In this document: one piece after another, positions 47,442 through 56,440 of the stretch | How the letters are laid out: each line of letters starts with the position of its first letter | Position numbering within the stretch: the first letter of the stretch is position 1 | NCBI GenBank assembly: GCA_028875125.1 | Contig: JAPPGC010000047.1 | Span: 1 to 64,000 of the forward strand | Origin: Bacteroidota bacterium | GTDB lineage: Bacteria; Bacteroidota; Rhodothermia; Rhodothermales; Bin80 | DNA: 64,000 bases | Reading direction: 5' to 3' | Notes under the pieces: model-generated | Database searches by the model: none | Told to the model about the DNA's origin: nothing | Seen by the model: only the letters and a program-made list of their open reading frames with translations | Position numbers and translations under genes: made by a program

Positions 47442-47534
47442 CTGTGAATTGTGATACGCAACGGTCCAGGTTCCTGGATAACAGTGTGTCTGGTTGTTGT
47501 TTAAGAAAGCTCTCATTTATTGAGTCAACGGGGC
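47442..47534 (+). repeat. repeat R, copy 2 (~92 bp)
   Basis: Begins 10 bp after the SusD-like stop. CTGTGAATTG..ATACGCA..GGTCC, AGGTTCCTGGATAACAG.GT, then TGAGTCAACGGGGC aligns with copy 1. It leads straight into the decayed GH116-like tail, so the repeat seems to travel with pieces of this locus. Confidence 0.65.
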
Positions 47535-47553
47535 GTAGCCGGTGATCCAGAAT

Positions 47554-47882
47554 GGGGAGTTGACAAGTACGGCCACCGATATGCGCGGACGCTTGGGCGG
47601 GGCTCCTGGCCTGCACGAGTTCTCGGTGCTCTACGGTTGAAGCTCGCGTGGAATTCAATCCAAATGCCGGATTCCGCTTCTGGTTTAGCGGTTATCAGTA
47701 CGGCAAAGTAACGATTATCGGCGGCGAAGTGCACTCGGCAGTTGAATCGTACCCGGCAAATGCCCCCATTGAGCTTAAGCAGTTTGTGCAGCGCGGCTAA
47801 GAAGAGGCGGTGTTCGCTGATGGGCACAATGCCTCACTGCGAAGCCTTCACCATTATTATGAAACGGCAGGAAAAGCAGTAG
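47554..47882 (+). pseudogene. decayed 3' end of a GH116-like gene
   Basis: Across two frames the sequence reads KYGHRYAR, then EFNPNAGFRFWFSGYQYGKV, TIIGGEVHSAVESYPAN, APIELKQFVQRG, a stop, EEAVFADG, and ends at TAG. The intact gene at 39223-41823 ends [62 protein letters not shown]. About the last 110 codons are represented, with frameshifts and a stop. It is a dead duplicate; the upstream 750 codons are absent. Confidence 0.85.
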
Positions 47883-48252
47883 GGTCTGTCAAGGCTTGGT
47901 ACGCTGGCAAGTGGCCATTTGCTTCGGCCAGACAGGGTTCACGAGATTAGCATTGCAGAATTGATCCCGGGTAAGCGCTGAGACTCTACTGTGGTCAGCC
48001 CGCACCGCAAGCGTACCGATGGAGTGGTTGTCACCAGGAAAGGCCTTCGACACCCCACTGCATCACCCCGCAATTACAGTCACTGCTGTTCAATACAGCG
48101 GCCCGAACAAACAGTCAATAAAACTCACAGAATCTTGACAGTATCGGTACGAAGATTCCATATAAATGGGAACTCAGACTAACAATGATGCCATAGCCAT
48201 GAGGATTCTCCAGAGCCCGCAGAAGCTGCAAGATGTATTCAAATTAGATGCG
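47883..48252. other. non-coding spacer
   Basis: Only short frames are present. TTGACA near 48136 has an ATATAA at a 19-bp spacing, which is a weak promoter candidate. Nothing else can be supported. Confidence 0.3.
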
Positions 48253-48377
48253 CTGATTGGCTCATCAATAAGATACCTTGCCCCGTGGGTTCAACTCAGT
48301 CTTTAACCAAGGACAAACACGTAACAATTCATGATTGCGAGTGAATTATGTCGCGTGGGGGCTTTGTACCGACCCTC
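48253..48377 (+). repeat. repeat U, copy 2 (upstream of the second TonB receptor)
   Basis: Collinear with 38995-39130 ahead of the GH116-like gene: ATCAATAAGATACC, GGTTCAACTCAGTC, TTTAACCAAGGACAAACA, GTAACAATTC and TTGTACCGACC. Here it runs directly into promoter P3. In copy 1 the region equivalent to P3 is only vaguely similar (CCTTTGCAATTATTG). Confidence 0.6.
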
Positions 48378-48541
48378 TTGACAATTGTTAAGTAGTTGTT
48401 TATTATAGAACAGGCGGCTTGGGTAGTCCGGTGGTGGCAGGTAGTAGTAGGACTTAGTGAGAAGTTGGTATCTGCTGCGCAGACTCTCATGGCGCCTCGT
48501 GCTCCCATTGGGATAATCCTGTCAGCAGAACAAGGTGAATC
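48378..48541 (+). promoter_or_regulatory. promoter/leader block P3 of the second TonB receptor
   Basis: A strong sigma-70-like promoter: TTGACA (48378-48383), 17 bp, TATTAT (48401-48406). The ~130-nt leader aligns with P2. It contains a possible 19-codon leader frame from GTG 48457 to TAA 48514-48516, the palindrome GGATAATCC, and AACAAGGTGAATCATGC at the start codon, which is identical to P2. The leader-frame stop lies 25 nt before the start ATG in both P2 and P3. Confidence 0.65.
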
Positions 48542-51500
48542 ATGCCTACTCGACTATCTACCCTCCTTTTCGCCCTGCTTATGGCCTCTCAGGGTGTGGC
48601 ACTGGCCCAGTCCCAGACGGGCAAAATTCAAGGAACAGTTACCGATGCCAGCACTGGCGAGCCCTTGCCGGGGGTCAATGTCGTTGTTGTCGGGACGGGC
48701 CTGGGGACAGCCACCGATGTGGATGGCAACTACTTCATACTGCGGGTGCCACCCGGCCTAAATAGCGTTCAGGCGTCTTTCGTCGGATTTGTGACTGTCA
48801 CGAAGACGGACGCCCGGGTATTCATAGATCAGACAACGCCGGTGGACTTCGAACTGACCGAGGCGGTTCTCGAGACCGACGAACTCGTGGTAACTGCCGA
48901 GCGTCCGCCCGTGGAGGTCGACCTGACCGGCAGCAAGGAGCGGATGAGTGGCGAAGAAATAGCCAACAGCTGGGCCAACACAGTCCTGGAGGCTATCGAA
49001 ACCCAGGCAGCTACCAACATTAATGGAGGCATTCGCGGCGGCTTCGGTCTGGAGGACAATTACTACATAGATGGGCTCAGCCTGCGGGATAATGTTTCTG
49101 GCGGCAATCTGACAAGTGTCAACACCACGGCCATTTCTGAGCTTGAAGTGCTCACTGGGGGATGGAATGCGGAATACGGCCGTGCAATGGGGGCCATCAT
49201 CAACATCGTTACCAAGTCGGCGATGGATCGCATTCAGGGAACGGTTCGCGCGCGTCTGCGGCCCGCTGGCAAGTACCACTGGGGCCGAAATATCTACAGT
49301 CAGGAGAATTACGAATGGGCAACCATGGCGACCCTGGATTACTGGACGGAGAATACCGGAGGAGGCGAGTGGGTCAACAGAACACCCCAAGAACGACTGG
49401 ATGCTTGGAGGAACTTTATTTCCGGAGATCTTTTCGGAGAACCGTCCAGGCGAATGCAGCAATACGCCGAGCGCGCGATCTGGGAAACCGAAGCAACCAT
49501 CTACGGACCGATCACCGACAAACTCGGCTTCTTGCTGTCCGGAAAGTATCTCAAGGATGCCCCGGAATTTCCGGCCTATCTAACCTATTCTAGAGATTGG
49601 AATTATCAGGGAAAGTTTGACTATCAGCTATCCCGCAGCAACCGACTGGAATTGTCGGGGATGGTTCAGGGGTTCAACAATACCGAGGGTCCCCGGCTGA
49701 GCTATTGGTCCAGTGAAGATTCGTTTATTGCCGGCCTCTGGGGACCGGCGCCGTTCTACTATTCGGGCTACTCCACCTTCAAGTATTGGCCGTACGGTAC
49801 TTCGCACATTTTTCAGTTGCCTTCGCCCCCGGAATACATGCGACTCAAGAGCGGGCAGTTGAAATGGACGCACGTATTCAATCCTGCTTCCTTCCTGGAT
49901 GTCCAGGCGAGCTACACATCAATGGATCTGGACCGCAACAACTTCAGGCAGCTGGAAGCCAGCGACACGTACGATCCAAACTCCGAGGAATTCGGAACGC
50001 AATGGGACGAGACCATGATTCCCGGCAATCCGCTATTTCTGCTGCCGCCGATTTTTCACCGGGGACACCCCGGCGTTTTTCAGCTCACCGCGGAGGCAGA
50101 TGCCTGGTTGTTCAAGGCCGCTTACACCAATCAGATCAACCGTTTTTTCCAGGTTAAGACTGGGGCGATGTATTCGCCGCAGTACGTCTCCAAGCGGTTC
50201 AAGGCAGGCGCCATGCCCGGTGCCATTTACTCCAACCATGCGACCCGCCCCGACTTCAATCCTTGGGACGCCGCCGCGTACGCGCAAGGAAAAATTGAGG
50301 TCAATGATATGGTGATCAACGCTGGACTGCGCCTTGATGCGTTCAATGCCAACACGAAAGTGGCTCCGTCTATATTCGATCCTGCATTGATCACCAACAT
50401 GGTCGGCGTACCGCCCGACGAAATAGTCACGTATTCTGATGAAGAACACGGCGTGGATACTGAAACCAAGGCCGTCCTCTCACCGCGTTTCGGTATTTCT
50501 CACCCAGTCACCGAAAATACGGTGCTCCATTTTTCCTACGGGCACTTCAACCAGCGTCCAGCCTGGCAGCTTATTGGTGGCGGACCCACCATTTTTCACG
50601 TCTTTGGCTCGTCCGCCGGTGCTCCGCATGCCTCGCCGGACACGACGAGTTACGTGTTTGTGTTCTATCACCCGAACACTAGCACGGGCAATCCAGACCT
50701 CAGTTTTGAAAAGATTATCCAGTACGAGCTCGGATTTGACCAACATATTCCGGGCATTGCAAATCTGGATGTCACGGTTTATTACCGGGATGGAAAGAGC
50801 CTGACCTCGCTGGGAGTACGGCAGTCGCCCAACAATATCGGCGATAACCTCTTCGGTGTTGGTGGGGCGGTAACCACGGAAGTGCATTTTGATGCGGCGA
50901 ACCCACTCGGATTTGCGCCGGGCGGCGGCCGTAGCCGCGTCACTTCCAACGGGGGGTATGTGGACGTACGCGGCCTGGAGCTGTCCCTGCACTCCCTGTT
51001 CCTGGAGCATGCTCGTGCACGAATCATTTTCAACAGGTCGTTCGTCCGCTCCGGGCAGTACGGCTTCCGGCAGGTCTTCATCACGGATGAGGAGGGCAAC
51101 CCGGTTCGACCCAATACGCTGCACGGCGTGAGCCTGGGCGATAAGGGGCTGTCGGGCACCAACAGCGACACCTGGAATCCAACCACCAGTGTGAAGCTGA
51201 TCTTGGACCTCTTTTCGCCACCGGAATTTGGGCCTGCACTTGGCTTCTTTCATCCTTTGGGCGACTGGCGCCTCAATGCATACTACGTATACGCAAGTGG
51301 GCACCGCTATACTTATCACTCGCCAGGAGATTTCTCCACCGAACCCAACAACCGGCGCTGGAAGCCCCACCGCAATACAAATCTGCGCCTTTCCAAAGGG
51401 ATTAATATGCCTGGTGTTGCAGAAATGGAATTCAGCATTGACGTCCACAATGTGTTCAACTCCAAGCGGCTCAACTTCCTGACCGGCAATGCTTTGGAGA

Positions 51501-51622
51501 CCTATCACGAAGAAGGAACATTGCCGGTCAATCCTACCACGGGGGAGGAGAGTGAATGGGACTGGTACAACCAAGGTCTCCTGCCAAGGCAGGTTTATTT
51601 CGGACTCCAGGTGACCTTCTAG
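48542..51622 (+). CDS. TonB-dependent receptor with CarboxypepD-like N-domain (no SusD partner)
   Basis: The 1026-residue outer-membrane protein has a signal peptide ending near ALAQSQ, nearly the same as in the SusC-like gene. A CarboxypepD_reg-like domain follows (GTVTDASTGEPLPGVNVVVV, GTATDVDGNYFILRVPPG). The plug shows GGFGLEDNYYIDGLSLRDNV, ELEVLTGGWNAEYGRAMGAI and INIVTKS. A long barrel ends in YFGLQVTF. It resembles the TonB receptors often paired with PorV-type proteins more than SusC: it lacks the SusC plug signatures and no SusD follows. It heads a compact run of eight genes to 62663. Cargo is unknown. Confidence 0.9.
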   Translation: MPTRLSTLLFALLMASQGVALAQSQTGKIQGTVTDASTGEPLPGVNVVVVGTGLGTATDVDGNYFILRVPPGLNSVQASFVGFVTVTKTDARVFIDQTTPVDFELTEAVLETDELVVTAERPPVEVDLTGSKERMSGEEIANSWANTVLEAIETQAATNINGGIRGGFGLEDNYYIDGLSLRDNVSGGNLTSVNTTAISELEVLTGGWNAEYGRAMGAIINIVTKSAMDRIQGTVRARLRPAGKYHWGRNIYSQENYEWATMATLDYWTENTGGGEWVNRTPQERLDAWRNFISGDLFGEPSRRMQQYAERAIWETEATIYGPITDKLGFLLSGKYLKDAPEFPAYLTYSRDWNYQGKFDYQLSRSNRLELSGMVQGFNNTEGPRLSYWSSEDSFIAGLWGPAPFYYSGYSTFKYWPYGTSHIFQLPSPPEYMRLKSGQLKWTHVFNPASFLDVQASYTSMDLDRNNFRQLEASDTYDPNSEEFGTQWDETMIPGNPLFLLPPIFHRGHPGVFQLTAEADAWLFKAAYTNQINRFFQVKTGAMYSPQYVSKRFKAGAMPGAIYSNHATRPDFNPWDAAAYAQGKIEVNDMVINAGLRLDAFNANTKVAPSIFDPALITNMVGVPPDEIVTYSDEEHGVDTETKAVLSPRFGISHPVTENTVLHFSYGHFNQRPAWQLIGGGPTIFHVFGSSAGAPHASPDTTSYVFVFYHPNTSTGNPDLSFEKIIQYELGFDQHIPGIANLDVTVYYRDGKSLTSLGVRQSPNNIGDNLFGVGGAVTTEVHFDAANPLGFAPGGGRSRVTSNGGYVDVRGLELSLHSLFLEHARARIIFNRSFVRSGQYGFRQVFITDEEGNPVRPNTLHGVSLGDKGLSGTNSDTWNPTTSVKLILDLFSPPEFGPALGFFHPLGDWRLNAYYVYASGHRYTYHSPGDFSTEPNNRRWKPHRNTNLRLSKGINMPGVAEMEFSIDVHNVFNSKRLNFLTGNALETYHEEGTLPVNPTTGEESEWDWYNQGLLPRQVYFGLQVTF

Positions 51623-51672
51623 GGGCGCCCGGAATCATTTAGTCAACCAATAAACTGGAGGAGTCTGAACAG

Positions 51673-53649
51673 ATGAAATCTCATACAATTCACAGCACCC
51701 TAATCGCGGTCCTGATGGTGGTTCTGCCCTGCACGGCGGTCAACGGCCAAAGCAGCACGAATCACACCTTTACGCGGGGCAAATTCTGGACGGTCATTAG
51801 TGAATCGGTGCCTCATCCGCCGATCTGGCTGGCCTCGTATCCCGGCTATTTTGAAGCGCCATCCAACTGGTTCAATACCTTAAGCTACTGGGCGGGCGAT
51901 GTGGATGGCACGCAGCAGGTTACCGCTGGCTTTCCCGGCTTCAACATCGTCAATCACACGCAGGTAAAGAACTACAATTTCACAGAAAGCCTGACTGAGG
52001 CAGAAGAATACTCGTTCGAGACCGTTACCTCTGTGGACCCATCCGGGTCTTCAGTCCCGGTCATTCCGCTGACAGTTTCGCGCAAGCGCATGGTATGGAG
52101 CCTGCCGAAATATGACGACTTTATTATTCAGCGGGAAGTGATAACCAACGAGAGCAGTGTCCAGGTCACCAACTGGTACTACAGCGTGGCCTACGGCATC
52201 AATATCAGCCTGGGCATTCCGTACGGCGTGACCTTTGACGACGAGTACCTGTGGGATCCGGGGTTCGGCAATTTTCGTATGGAGCAGGGCAATTTCGTGT
52301 TCTACGACGACACCTCAATGCCGCCCAACCAGGCGCCGGTGGCCTATGATATTTCCCCAGGCGATCAGACCGGTGACCGCGGCGATCCCGGCAATATCAC
52401 AATTCAGAATTCGATTGACCGGCGCCTGTACTCTCCGCAGCTCTTTACGGACAACATTGTCTATGTCACGCCCAACAAGCATGGTGAGACGACGGTCTAC
52501 CAAGGCATTTTTCACCGCATCCTGAATGAGAATCCCGGCGCACCTGATGAAGAATTCTGGCAGCCGACCAACATGGATCCGACGTACGTCTTTACCCGCA
52601 TGACGGCGCAGCAGGCCCGCATGAGCTGGCGGGACGCCAATGCGGATGGCGGCACCTTAGATGGAAACCAGTATGAACGTAGACCGTCGTTCAACCTGGG
52701 GATCGGACCCTATGACATTGCGCCGGGGGAGTCAGTTGAACTCATTCGTGTCGTTGCGCTCGGCGAAATGGACCGCAATGTCAGTGAGTTGGGGGGACTC
52801 AATGCCACCCAAAACTATCTGTCGCAGGGGCTGGCCAATCTGAAGGCGAATTGGCAGGCTGCGCTAGATATTGTAGACGGATTCAGACGGACAGGAAACT
52901 GGAATGAGGGCATCTCAGCGTTTCCGCCTCCAACGGTCGGCGATGCTCCGTTTGCCAGCAATGACGACGAGTTGCAGGTTGATCTCTACGTTGACATAGA
53001 ACAGGGTACACAGGGATTTGAGCTTATGTGGACAGCGGTGCCTCCCAACTACCGTGATCCCATCACGGGCACCAATGACTTTGCCGGATACAAAGTATAC
53101 CGGTCTGAGTCAAGGATTGAAGGGCCATGGATCGAAGCCGCTGACCTGACACGCGCCGAAGCCGAGGGGCTTACTGCCGGGGGGAAGGTGACCTTCCGCC
53201 TTCCTGCCGAGCCAGGAATTCCGTACCGTCATTGGGTTACCTCTTACGATCTGGATGGCAATGAAAGCGGATTCACCGCCTATACGTTTCATGCTCTGGC
53301 GGCCAAGCCCGCGCCGAGCAACGATCTGTCCGAGGTGCTCGTGATCCCGAATCCGTTCCGTCAGGTTAGCGGGCTTGCTGATCCATCCGAGGAGAAGCGA
53401 ATCAGCTTTCTGAACATCCCTGGCCAATGCACCATCCGCATTTTCACGGTTGCCGGGGAGCTCGTGCGCACCATTGAGCACAACGATGGCTTCGGAGAAG
53501 AGGCCTGGGGCTCGGCGATGCACGGGGATTACCTGCTGACGCGCTTCTTCCAAAACGTCCAACCGGGTGTTTATATCTACCATATCGAATCGCATGTGCA
53601 AGGACATGAAGGAGAGTCAAGCATAGGCAAGTTCATGATCGTCAAATGA
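51673..53649 (+). CDS. secreted protein with FN3-like module and T9SS-like C-terminal domain
   Basis: The 658-residue protein follows a clear Shine-Dalgarno (GGAGGAG) and has a signal peptide ending near VNGQS (residue 26). Residues about 27-430 are an unrecognised beta-rich domain (IWLASYPGYFEAPSNWFNTL, NWYYSVAYGINISLGIPYG). Residues about 450-545 look FN3-like (FAGYKVYRSESRIEGPWIEA, YRHWVTSYDLDGNESGF). The C-terminus (VIPNPFRQ, then TIRIFTVAGELVRTIEH, GVYIYHIESH and GKFMIVK) has the pattern of a type IX secretion sorting domain. It lies 50 bp after the TonB receptor and 41 bp before the PorV-like gene. It may be a surface glycan-binding or enzymatic cargo. Confidence 0.75.
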   Translation: MKSHTIHSTLIAVLMVVLPCTAVNGQSSTNHTFTRGKFWTVISESVPHPPIWLASYPGYFEAPSNWFNTLSYWAGDVDGTQQVTAGFPGFNIVNHTQVKNYNFTESLTEAEEYSFETVTSVDPSGSSVPVIPLTVSRKRMVWSLPKYDDFIIQREVITNESSVQVTNWYYSVAYGINISLGIPYGVTFDDEYLWDPGFGNFRMEQGNFVFYDDTSMPPNQAPVAYDISPGDQTGDRGDPGNITIQNSIDRRLYSPQLFTDNIVYVTPNKHGETTVYQGIFHRILNENPGAPDEEFWQPTNMDPTYVFTRMTAQQARMSWRDANADGGTLDGNQYERRPSFNLGIGPYDIAPGESVELIRVVALGEMDRNVSELGGLNATQNYLSQGLANLKANWQAALDIVDGFRRTGNWNEGISAFPPPTVGDAPFASNDDELQVDLYVDIEQGTQGFELMWTAVPPNYRDPITGTNDFAGYKVYRSESRIEGPWIEAADLTRAEAEGLTAGGKVTFRLPAEPGIPYRHWVTSYDLDGNESGFTAYTFHALAAKPAPSNDLSEVLVIPNPFRQVSGLADPSEEKRISFLNIPGQCTIRIFTVAGELVRTIEHNDGFGEEAWGSAMHGDYLLTRFFQNVQPGVYIYHIESHVQGHEGESSIGKFMIVK

Positions 53650-53690
53650 TGGTATTTAATCCTGCCCGTACCCACTTACCGAGAATTCTC

Positions 53691-54737
53691 ATGAAGCGAC
53701 TGACTTTCCTATTGGCCAACTTGGCATTCCTGACCGCCAGTCTGGCCCCCGCGCATGCTCAATTCACCCCGGACCCTGGTGCCGGGCTTCCTCCCACAGA
53801 CTTCAACCGTGTAGGGCAGTCGGGATTTCAGTTCCTTAAACTGCCGACCAACGCACGCCAGGCTGCTATGGGCGGAGTCATCTCATCACTGGGGCGTGGC
53901 GATGCGGCATCGTCGCTCACTAATCCTGCCTCGCTGGTGGATGTGACCAATCTCAATGTCGGGCTCTCAAACGTGCGCTGGATCGCCGACATCAACTACT
54001 ACAGCGCGGCTGCCGCCCGCCACTTTGAGGGCATCGGCGTCATCGGTGTAAACCTGCTGTTTTTGGACTACGGCGACATGCCGCGTACTGAAAACAGACC
54101 GATCCTACTGGATGGCATTCCCACCGGACGCTCGGAGGTGCTTACGGATCTTGGGACCGTGACCGCTCGGGACCTTGCGGTGGGGGTCAGCTATGCCCGC
54201 AGGGTGACAGAGCAGCTGCACTTCGGCGTCAACATCAAATACATTTCGGAAACCCTTGACGACGCAACTGTGGGCGCCTGGGCGGTGGACATCGGCACGG
54301 TGTTCCATACGGGGATCCGCAGTCTGCGCGTCACCATGGTGGGTCGCAACATCGGCCCCGATACGCAGCTTGCTGCTTTTGACGAGCGCATCGGGTACGA
54401 ACCGGCGGATGTCCGTATGCCGGTCAATTTCAGCTTCGGTGCGGCCTATGACCTTATTGAAGGCGATGCCGGCGGTCTGCATCACTTGACAATAGCTGCG
54501 GAGTTTGTACACCCCAATGATGGCGCCGAGAAGGTGAACTTCGGCACCGAGTACACTTTTCGCAACCTGTTGTCGATCCGTGGCGGATATCGCTTCAATT
54601 ACGACGAGGAAGGATTTACTCTGGGCAGCGGTGTCAATGTAGGCCTCAGTGACTACACGCTCAATCTGGGGTACGCATTCTGGGAATTCGGCTTGCTTGG
54701 GTCGGTGCATGTCGTCTCCGTGGCATTCGGGCTGTAG
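53691..54737 (+). CDS. PorV/PorQ-family outer-membrane protein
   Basis: From ATG 53691 the protein is 348 residues with signal peptide KRLTFLLANLAFLTASLAP (cut after AHA). An N-terminal FLKLPTNARQAAMGGVISSL, then DAASSLTNPASL, is the hallmark of PorV/PorQ (FadL-like 14-strand) proteins. PorV carries T9SS cargo from the translocon to the attachment complex. Close linkage to a cargo-like gene suggests a dedicated partner for it. The frame extends 15 codons further upstream, overlapping the cargo stop, but this Met fits the signal better. A sulfatase gene follows within 32 bp. Confidence 0.82.
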   Translation: MKRLTFLLANLAFLTASLAPAHAQFTPDPGAGLPPTDFNRVGQSGFQFLKLPTNARQAAMGGVISSLGRGDAASSLTNPASLVDVTNLNVGLSNVRWIADINYYSAAAARHFEGIGVIGVNLLFLDYGDMPRTENRPILLDGIPTGRSEVLTDLGTVTARDLAVGVSYARRVTEQLHFGVNIKYISETLDDATVGAWAVDIGTVFHTGIRSLRVTMVGRNIGPDTQLAAFDERIGYEPADVRMPVNFSFGAAYDLIEGDAGGLHHLTIAAEFVHPNDGAEKVNFGTEYTFRNLLSIRGGYRFNYDEEGFTLGSGVNVGLSDYTLNLGYAFWEFGLLGSVHVVSVAFGL

Positions 54738-54769
54738 GCTGTTTGGGCGTCGCAGACATTGGTGGTCTC

Positions 54770-56437
54770 ATGCATTTTCCCTGCAGTTGTTGCGCCAAAC
54801 CGGGCCCAATAGGCAGGACTGATGCGTGGCGGCGGTGTGGATCCTGGCATCGACGACATTTCCTTCAGGTGGTGGGACAAGCAGCGGCGTTGTTCGGAAT
54901 GGCCGGTGGACTGCCCGCCTGCCGGACGGCGCATGGGAAGTTGCCGAATTTCGTGATCATCTTTACTGACGACCAGGGCTACAATGATCTGGGTATCTAT
55001 GGATCGCCTAATATTCAGACTCCACGCATTGATCGTATGGCAGCCGAAGGCATGCGTTTTACGGACTTTTATGTAAGTCCGATCTGTAGTCCCTCGCGTG
55101 CGGCGCTGCTGACCGGAAGCTATCCCGTACGGGCAGGCATGCCCGATGTGCATTTATACGATGCTCCCTTCGGACTCAGTCCCGATGAGATTACGATTGC
55201 GGATATGCTCAAGCCCTTAGGCTATACCACCGCCTGCATAGGCAAATGGCATTTGGGACAGGACGACATATTTGCTCCAAACCGCCAGGGTTTTGACTAT
55301 TTCTATGGAATTCGCATCGTTAATGGCACGCAGCCATTCGAAAATTTTGCAGTGCCGCTTTATTACAATGATCGAAAGATCACTGAACGTCCCAACCATT
55401 TCCGGTTCACGCAGGATTTCACTCGTGAATCCATGCAGTTTATTGAGCGCAGTCAGCATCAGCCGTTTCTGTTGTATCTGGCCCATCCGATGCCGCATAT
55501 TCCCATATATCCCGGCAAGGAGTTCCAAGGCGTTTCCGATGCCGGGCTATACGGAGATGCAGTGGAGGAGATTGACTGGTGCACGGGGCTGATTCTGGAT
55601 CAATTGCTGTCGCTAGGCCTGGACGAAAACACCCTGGTCATTTACACCTCGGACAACGGGCCATGGCTGGGCTTCGAAGACCAGTCCGGTTCGGCGGAAC
55701 CACTCCGAGGCGGAAAACTGACCACATGGGAAGGGGGTGTGCGCGTGCCCTGCATCATGCGATGGCCCAACCAAATCCCAGCCGGCGCAATCTGTAGCGA
55801 GTTGGCCACGATAATGGATATCATGCCGACAATCGCAGACCTTTCAGGCGCTTCCCTACCACACGACCGCGCCATAGATGGCAAAAGCCTGTGGCCTCTT
55901 ATGCAGGCACCTGAGGAGGCAAAGAGTCCGCACGAAGTGTACTACTACTACGCCGGGACTTGGCTGCAGGCCCTACGGGCCGGGCCATGGAAGCTGCATC
56001 TTGCGCGCCCAGAGTCGCGCGACGGCATCTACGGTGAATGTGCACCGTGGCTTGCGGTCAATACGACCATTATGGATCAGCCGGAACTCTACAATCTGCA
56101 GGAGGATCCAGGTGAGACTACGGATGTGGCCGCCCAGCACCCCGACATTGTGGCCCGCCTGTCAGAACTGGCGGAAGAAGCACGTTCTGAACTTGGTGAC
56201 TACGGCCAGCCCGGCCGAGGCGTCCGCCCCACTGGATCAGCCGATCCTAGCTACCCAGTTCCCCACGAATGGCTCGGCAGTCCGCACTGGGAGGCGACGA
56301 CTAGCGCCATGCAGGAGGATATGCGCGCTTTTCGAAAGTACCGCTTCCAGTTGCTGAGTCGCGAAGACACACTTGACGCGCGCGAAAGGCTTGAATGGCA
56401 ATGGTATATGGATCACCCTGACCAGATATTTGAATAG
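54770..56437 (+). CDS. sulfatase with Tat/lipoprotein-type leader
   Basis: From ATG 54770 the protein is 555 residues; a TTG nine codons upstream is possible. A twin-arginine region (HRRHFLQVVGQAAALFGMAG) ends in LPAC, suggesting a Tat-exported lipoprotein. The sulfatase domain shows PNFVIIFTDDQGYNDLGIYG, the formylglycine site PICSPSRAALLTGSYP, IGKWHLGQDD, YTSDNGPW and GGKLTTWEGGVRVPCIMRWP. It belongs to the S1 family (arylsulfatase A/GALNS-like) and removes sulfate from a glycan. The ankyrin gene follows after 3 bp. Confidence 0.92.
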   Translation: MHFPCSCCAKPGPIGRTDAWRRCGSWHRRHFLQVVGQAAALFGMAGGLPACRTAHGKLPNFVIIFTDDQGYNDLGIYGSPNIQTPRIDRMAAEGMRFTDFYVSPICSPSRAALLTGSYPVRAGMPDVHLYDAPFGLSPDEITIADMLKPLGYTTACIGKWHLGQDDIFAPNRQGFDYFYGIRIVNGTQPFENFAVPLYYNDRKITERPNHFRFTQDFTRESMQFIERSQHQPFLLYLAHPMPHIPIYPGKEFQGVSDAGLYGDAVEEIDWCTGLILDQLLSLGLDENTLVIYTSDNGPWLGFEDQSGSAEPLRGGKLTTWEGGVRVPCIMRWPNQIPAGAICSELATIMDIMPTIADLSGASLPHDRAIDGKSLWPLMQAPEEAKSPHEVYYYYAGTWLQALRAGPWKLHLARPESRDGIYGECAPWLAVNTTIMDQPELYNLQEDPGETTDVAAQHPDIVARLSELAEEARSELGDYGQPGRGVRPTGSADPSYPVPHEWLGSPHWEATTSAMQEDMRAFRKYRFQLLSREDTLDARERLEWQWYMDHPDQIFE

Positions 56438-56440
56438 TCA

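Noticed and set aside
50480-51574. 364-codon minus-strand frame
   Set aside because: It lies wholly inside the TonB receptor barrel; GC-rich codons leave the antisense frame open by chance.
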